Assembly: GCA_013115125.1 (NCBI GenBank)
Contig: JABANN010000006.1
Coordinates: 1-64,000 of the forward strand
From: Perkinsus olseni
Lineage: Eukaryota > Perkinsozoa > Perkinsida
Reading direction: 5' to 3'
DNA: 64,000 nt
Shown here: positions 58,493 to 64,000 of the stretch, piece after piece
Position numbering within the stretch: position 1 is the stretch's first letter
Layout: the number at the start of each line of letters is the position of its first letter
The notes under the pieces: generated by a model
Databases searched by the model: none
What the model saw: only the letters and a program-made list of their open reading frames with translations
What the model was told of the DNA's origin: nothing
Position numbers and translations under genes: made by a program

Positions 58493-59836
58493 TTATCGAG
58501 ACACGGCAGCGGCAACAAGGGCGGCACCGACACCAGATCCATCACTACTATGAACAGTGTGGACCAAGGAAGCGGCGGACTTGCCGATAATCATGGCGAA
58601 GGCATCATCCAAACGCTGAGGATAACGGTAACCCTTCTGGTAGAGAGAACCGTCAACACCGATGGTCAAAGACCTGGGCATGCCATGAACAATGCAAACC
58701 TCGCGCATGTGACGCTTCTCGCTATCCATGATGTTGCACTTCTGAGCAACAGCCGAAAGGGCGGAGGCGCAAAGGCGGGCACTACGCTCAAGAACGGCTT
58801 CACCAATACCACGGAAAACAGTCATAATAACCTCGTCATCGCAACCGAGATTCTCGCCTTCCAAAGCGGCGCACACGTACTTGGTGTCAAGGCCTGACTC
58901 GTTGAGGAAATCAGGCAAGTGAGCAGAGTAGCCCTTGAGAACATCGAGGGTGGCCAAACGGGTCAACTCGCCCAAGTACATACCGGAGATCGTCTTCTCG
59001 AAGTACTGCTTGCCCTTGTTAGGGGAAGACCTGTCTACAGCCTCATCGTAGCAGTTGAGGACGGAGGGGACGTTCCTGAAGCTATATCCACCCCACTCGG
59101 TGTTGACGACCAAGTTGCCGAGAGTAGGATCGGAGTAAGCGGCATTGGTACCAGTACCAATGATCATACCAACTCTGCAAGTACCACAGCCCTCGAACTC
59201 ATAAGAGCAAGTCATAAGAGTTCCGACGGTATCGTTACACAAAGCAGCAACATAAATCGGAACGTCTTGCTCCTTGAAGGCATTGTTGAGCAACTCAGCA
59301 GGGTCCTCACCGACAACACCGGTGGCGGAGAAGCCCTTAGTCCACTCGATCAATTTACCATGGTTAATGGCAGACTGGCTCATAGGGAAAGAGAAAGTGA
59401 AACCAGCGGGCATGAGATCATCATCATGGAACTTATCAGTAAGCTCCTTGGCGGTGGCGGCGATGAAGCCGAAGAGATCCTCAGCGGTGCCATTCATAAC
59501 CTCGTGCGGGATAGGCTTCCTGTTCTCAGCAATCTCAGGCTTCTTCTCGGAGCTGAGCACGACACGAAGAACACGGAGATTAGTTCCACCAAGATCGAGG
59601 GCGTAGTAGATGCCAGTCTCGTGACCACGAGGGAGCACATTAATATGAGAAGTAAGCATCTTAACGCTGGATGCCTCAGCAGGGGCACCAGCACCCTGAC
59701 CGGCCTCCCAACCGAGCTTCATCTCCTCCAGGAAGTCGTCCTTCACCTTAATCATCACCTCTCTGGGAGTCTCGAACTTGCCGACGGCTTCCGCCAAACG
59801 ATCGGAGATGTCGCTGGGAAGCGTGGTAGAAACCAT
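58493..59836 (-). CDS. Hexokinase, copy 2
   Basis: A second complete hexokinase, also intronless and also 447 codons, beginning at the ATG at 59836. It keeps the same blocks: YALDLGGTNLRVLRVVL, FTFSFPMSQSAI, WTKGF, ALCNDTVGTLMTCSY, GMIIGTGTNAAYSDP, NTEWGGYSF and SSDGSGVGAALVAAAVS. Most differences from copy 1 are in the N-terminal 60 residues and in surface helices. The codons look more uniform than in copy 1, with many C-ending choices (noted by eye, not counted). That would fit higher expression of this copy, but it is inference. The arrangement is head to tail with copy 1, pointing to local tandem duplication after loss of introns or from an intronless ancestor. Confidence 0.95.
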   Translation of the reverse strand: MVSTTLPSDISDRLAEAVGKFETPREVMIKVKDDFLEEMKLGWEAGQGAGAPAEASSVKMLTSHINVLPRGHETGIYYALDLGGTNLRVLRVVLSSEKKPEIAENRKPIPHEVMNGTAEDLFGFIAATAKELTDKFHDDDLMPAGFTFSFPMSQSAINHGKLIEWTKGFSATGVVGEDPAELLNNAFKEQDVPIYVAALCNDTVGTLMTCSYEFEGCGTCRVGMIIGTGTNAAYSDPTLGNLVVNTEWGGYSFRNVPSVLNCYDEAVDRSSPNKGKQYFEKTISGMYLGELTRLATLDVLKGYSAHLPDFLNESGLDTKYVCAALEGENLGCDDEVIMTVFRGIGEAVLERSARLCASALSAVAQKCNIMDSEKRHMREVCIVHGMPRSLTIGVDGSLYQKGYRYPQRLDDAFAMIIGKSAASLVHTVHSSDGSGVGAALVAAAVSR

Positions 59837-61375
59837 GGTGTTATTAGGTTAGTAAAAACTGCGACCCAGTTTTGGTAGAGGACTCTCACAGCTAAACCCT
59901 TCGTTGACGGCGGAGCGAAGCTCGAAAAATAAATTACATGAAAAACGCCCCCACCGCGGATCGTACACCCGTGCCCTAACCGCGGGAAACCGCCAAGTTC
60001 AGTGATTTCCGCAGCTTCCATAGCGTGACTTAGCCGAGCAGTCCGGTGAGATCGTATCCGTCTAGCCTCGACTCTCGTCAACAACACAACACAAATCCTA
60101 TTGGGTTTGCAAGTGATAGAACAGGTAACTCTGTTAAGTTGCTCAAACATGAAAGATAATCACGATGAGCGGAGAGTACATCAATTAGAGGAGAATTTTG
60201 CGATAAATTTACGGGCTGTGTGTAGTCTACGACCCCTATGTGACACAAGACAAATCGGACAATTAGTATTAGGTCGCGCAGCAGGAGCGGCCATGAGCTG
60301 CATCGAAAGCGACGATCTTGATGTCTTGCATGGAGATCTCGGGCTCATCCAACTCATCAGTGCTGGTACATGAGAAGTTGAAGATATGGATGAAGCCACG
60401 CGACCTGAACAGGAGCGCTACAGCTACCATGACTGCTGCTCTGTGCCGAACAAACTAGCGAGAAGATTCGCTAAAGGGCGCTACGTTAAATGCTGAGGTT
60501 TAGCGATATATACCAAAGTCACCGTAGATCAGTCGGCGAGAACAATGATTATGGATACTCCAGATTCCAAAAGTCATTGTTCTCGGTGAGTTCCAGGAGT
60601 TCCACAGTTTGGAACTAACTTTGAATCAATCCGCCGGAGAGGGAATATCTTTCAGCTCAGAATTCATGGTTATTGTACAATATAATATTGATGGCTAGTG
60701 TGTCAAGCCTCCATGTGACCTCGACCTGAATCCTGGGAACCCCAAACGATCTCGTCTTCCCAACGACGACGTCGTCGACGAGGGAAATATCCCCTGTCCG
60801 TATAGCAGGCGCACCATGAGCAGCAGGGCCGAGGTATGTCTAGCTCGGAAGCTCGTCTGTAAATCACTGAGGGTCGTGCCTTCGGCTGCATTGAAGGGAG
60901 AGGACTTCTCAGCTACTGGGTTGGCGGTAATACGACCATTCTACTGACGCCCGGTCTCAGTAACTCTATGCATTGTAGGTGTGGCGCCTTTCCCCCCTTT
61001 CCACCCATGCTTACATTTTGATAGCTACATCATATGGTAGCGGCGTCGAGCGAATTTGTTTCCTCGCCGAACGCAAAACTGCGCTCGAAGAAAACTTTCC
61101 CGCACTTCGAGTTTCCGTCTGTGCTGTTAGCCTGACGAACGATTTTCCTCGCCCATTCTTCGCCTTGGTCCTAGGTCCTGGGAGTCTCCTCTCGCATCAA
61201 CGGTCTGACTTGCGTTTCAACCCCTGTTAACTCTCCGTCGCTCCGCCGATGCTACCTTACGATGAACGTGGTTATTCACGATTATCGTCTGTAGTCAGAT
61301 AGAACTTTAGACTCTTACTCCGCAAGTGGTGTCCCATGTCAATGCGTACCCTCAGCCCTAACCATATCTCTTGAC
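59837..61375. other. Unassigned interval upstream of hexokinase copy 2
   Basis: It includes the 5' region of hexokinase copy 2. A minus-strand frame of 53 codons (about 60434 down to 60273; contains MVAVALLFRSRGFIHIFNFS) begins with an ATG and could be a very small protein, but nothing confirms it. The rest, including 60700-61370, shows no supported gene. A short near-direct repeat, AGTCATTGTTCTCGG and GCGAGAACAATGATTATGG, forms an imperfect dyad near 60535-60590. Confidence 0.35.
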
Positions 61376-62302
61376 ATGAGATCAACAGCCGCCCCATCCT
61401 CCGCCACTGCGGCCGTTCTCGGAGCTCTCATGCTCCAGAGTGCCGCTGCCACCAACTCGGTTGACTACGCGTGCCATATTCGTGCCGATAACTCCACAGT
61501 GCCAACAATCTCTTGTTGCATTGCGTCCAAGAGCCGCGGTCTGTTCGACCTCGGAGAGCCTAAGTGGCTCCCGCGCATCTATTCTGAACATGCTGTTGAG
61601 ACTGATGAGGATGGTGTGGAAAGATACGTGAGTAGCTCTTGTATCGTTCATCCAGACCTCAAGGATGGTAAACCATACATGGGGGCCGATAATACATGCG
61701 GTATCGATTGGCTCCGAGACGCCGGTGGCGTAGAATAAATCAGCGGACCAAATGGCTATTTGGTGGATATGCCACTCGAGGGCGGCGAGACTTACAAACA
61801 GCAGCACTTTCAGAAACTAGAAATGGAGCCGATCAGTCGAGTGACACTCAACCGTGTTGGCCGAAAACACGACTTGGTTGGAAGATTCGCCAACGATGAG
61901 CCTGCCAAATGGAGAGCAGAATTCTACCTTGAATCCAGCTCTTCCTCTTCCTCCTCCTCTCCTCCTTCTTCTGCCTCGGACGTCGTGAAGCGTCGTGTGT
62001 TTCCGATATTCGAAGTGACAGACCCAAGGAGGCATTCGAGGGGGCGAACACTTGAACCAGAACATATGCTCAGCAGCTTCTCCGACCGAAAGATTGCGGT
62101 GGGTGAATGTATACCAGAAAGGTTCTGGGATCTTTGGGGAAAGCCTCCGGGGGAGGCCTTCTTCTTCAAATTCGGGTCCAGCGCCTGGCCTGGTGAATAC
62201 GCTCTCTTCCTCAAGTTCAATGAGGAGGCCTTCATACTGTTCAATGAAACGGATAGAGTTCGCAGAAGAGCCTCTGCCAATCTCGCCTCGACAAGCGGGT
62301 AA
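61376..62302 (+). CDS. Secreted Ser-rich protein of unknown function, with one in-frame stop
   Basis: One frame stays open for 309 codons except for a single TAA at 61736-61738 (codon 121). The N-terminus is a signal peptide (ATAAVLGALMLQSAAA). The following 95 residues contain six Cys (YACHIRAD, TISCCIAS, SSCIVHPD, NTCGIDW), as in an extracellular domain. After the TAA the same frame gives GPNGYLVDMPLEGG, MEPISRVTLNRVGRKHDLVG, a run of nine Ser (about 61938-61965), VFPIFEVTDP, FFFKFGSSAWPGEYALFLKF and stops at 62300-62302. I found no GT-AG intron with a length divisible by three that removes the TAA cleanly. It is therefore a recent pseudogene, a gene with stop readthrough, a short secreted protein with a chance open tail, or a base error. 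Family not recognised. Confidence 0.45.
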
Positions 62303-64000
62303 CCAGGTCAATGAGTATTCTCATTTCTTCGAACGAGCTAGTGCTAGTCCACTCACATGTCTCCCTATAAAATTTGTGTGGAGCCAGTCTCCCACTTATG
62401 CCCTGCTGTCCAAATGCTGGTATCGTTAAAATTACATGAACATGAATGGACCTGTTGTCCTTGCTTCAGGGGTGCAGCATCCGGAGACCTCAATATGGGA
62501 AGATTATAACAAACCCCCGCCAAGGTACCGCGATGGTCCTGACAGTGAGAGACCCCCGTCCTCAATTCCTTCTCCTTAGTTACGAGGAGCTTTTCGATAA
62601 GGAACGCCACTAATACCACACCACCGTGATCTCTCGAGACGGGAGTCCAACATCGTAACGAACAGAGAATGCATTTTAACCCTCGCTATTCTGTTGTTGT
62701 TATTGCTGTTATTGGTGTAGTAGCGGCATCTAGTTGTTGCGTTGCCCACAGTCACAGGTGCAATAAAGGGCTGATCTTGGAAGGATTTTGTCCGGTGTCC
62801 TGAGAGGCCCGGGGTGACAGTATCAGAATGGTAATAGCGTGTTCTGCATCTCTTGTCATTTAGCGTGTCAAGGTGCCCCAAGGTTCCAAGCTCTCTGTAT
62901 GCTGGCAAGCGATACATGAAGCATTCTCATTAACGTTGTAGATCGGCATAGGATGGCGAGGATACTCATGAGGGCATACTGGTGTGTCGTACCAACAAGG
63001 GAAGATCGCGGGCTGAGGTTCCAGTGGACTCAAACCGTCCAGCCGTTCGTGGCACAGCCGGCGGCTACAATCACCAGAACGACAGTGATGCCTGCTACAG
63101 GGCCGGCTGCGGAGGTATCTACAGAGGCTCCTTCCACGACCTAGGGTGAGGGAGCCTCAGGCTCCAAGGGGATGAGTCCCACGTCCCTCTCCAACCGACA
63201 ATACGACAACTTAGAGAGGTTCGTGTGCTCGTGCGGAGCGACTGTTAGCCTGACCCATTGAGCTGATACAGGGCAGGCGCTGGTCGCATTTCGAATATCT
63301 ACTGGCTACTATAGAATGATTCGAAACGCAGTGATGCGATGGAGGACGTCAATTCTACTGTCGAAGCTCCCCTTCACAAGGCACCCTGGTGGCTCTAGAT
63401 TCCATACAAACTGCCATCACGCCTCTTGAGTTCGGTGGTTATGACTGCGTGCGCACACAACCCATGTCCCCTAGCGCTCGAGACAACTGATATTCCTATT
63501 GTATTGATCAAGTTACGATGCTCATCAGAAACACTACTATTCTGTTCTAGGAATAACCATACTCGACAGACAACGGCTGCCGCTAGTTGGCTCTCACCTT
63601 CTCAACACGAATGGGGATGTCCATCGAGCATGGCCCTCGCCGTCGTCGACACTCCACTCGCATACGTCCCCTCGAACCTGACCGCTATTGTTAGTCGAAG
63701 AGACGCTGCAGTAGCCATCAAAGCTCACCACTATCTCCCACGTCTCACTCATAAGGACAACGTCTTCTTCAGTGTAGTGAGGCTGCTGTTGCTGGCCTGC
63801 AGCCCTTGTGAGCAGCCCCGTCTTGGGAGGCCGCGAGAGGACCGCGTCGCCGCCTACCTGCGGCGCGCATAGTTTCCCGCTGTGCGGGGCGTGCGTCTCT
63901 TACATAATATCGTTCACTCAGACCGGACCCTCCACGGAATGTTCGCTCGACCCAAAGCCAACACGTCGATCCTGGCCAACTCTCCAGTGGCCCAGCCTGA
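62303..64000. other. Unassigned interval at the right edge
   Basis: No gene is recognised. A plus-strand frame of 148 codons at 63426-63872 has no motif. On the minus strand, about 63144 down to 63052, a short stretch ends in a hydrophobic helix (AGPVAGITVVLVIVAAGC) before a stop. It could be the membrane anchor of a gene running in from the right, but upstream exons could not be identified. Confidence 0.35.

Noticed and set aside
58919-59878. A 319-codon plus-strand frame
   Set aside because: Antisense shadow of hexokinase copy 2, in the same relation as the frame opposite copy 1.
61817-62311. A 164-codon minus-strand frame
   Set aside because: It is opposite the Ser-rich secreted frame, begins and ends without motifs, and its acidic run is only the complement of the TCC/TCT serine repeat.

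Overview
The window looks like nuclear DNA of a protist with a compact, intron-rich genome. Almost every recognisable gene is cut by GT-AG introns, most of them only about 43-50 nt long, and genes sit a few hundred bases apart on both strands. The gene set (MCM6, RPC34/RPC6, gamma-tubulin complex protein 4, glucosidase II alpha, a TBC-rhodanese protein, P5-type ATPases) is eukaryotic. The small introns, a hybrid histidine kinase, the EF-hand and caspase-like genes and a small secreted YCG-motif family lead me to suggest an alveolate such as Perkinsus. The genus is inference, not something the sequence proves.

Layout. 1-9.3 kb: three GH31 glucosidase II alpha sequences in tandem (a copy cut by the window edge, one complete gene, one decayed relic). 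9.3-13.5 kb: a broken small secreted-protein gene on the minus strand, then gene-poor DNA with a duplicated ~120-bp block, GATAGTATC-type palindromes and a tRNA-like element. 13.5-18.1 kb (minus): one long gene with PAS, histidine kinase, receiver and class III nucleotidyl cyclase domains. 18.3-22.1 kb (minus): a five-EF-hand protein and possible upstream exons. 22.6-25.1 kb (plus): a membrane RING protein and a caspase-like protein. 25.1-38.2 kb (plus): two tandem P5-type ATPases that share a 324-bp, ~97% identical tract including an intron. 39.1-48.1 kb (plus): RPC6, a coiled-coil protein, a TBC1D23-like protein and GCP4. 48.2-52.2 kb: weak coding signals, a nearly uninterrupted 49-bp palindrome and a second small secreted-protein gene. 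52.2-59.8 kb (minus): MCM6 followed by two tandem intronless hexokinases. 59.8-64.0 kb: a secreted serine-rich ORF with one in-frame stop and otherwise unassigned DNA.

How the genes fit together. There is no operon logic. The genes cover ER glycoprotein processing (GH31), endomembrane ion or lipid transport (P5 ATPases), Golgi-endosome traffic (TBC1D23), microtubule nucleation (GCP4), Pol III transcription (RPC6), replication (MCM6), glycolytic entry (hexokinases) and signalling (kinase-cyclase, EF-hand, RING, caspase-like). The recurring theme is local tandem duplication at different ages: GH31, P5 ATPase, hexokinase, and the dispersed secreted family.

Exon borders were placed by eye using GT-AG sites and reading-frame continuity. 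Only RPC6 and the RING gene were fully joined and checked for frame. Gene ends elsewhere may be off by an exon.
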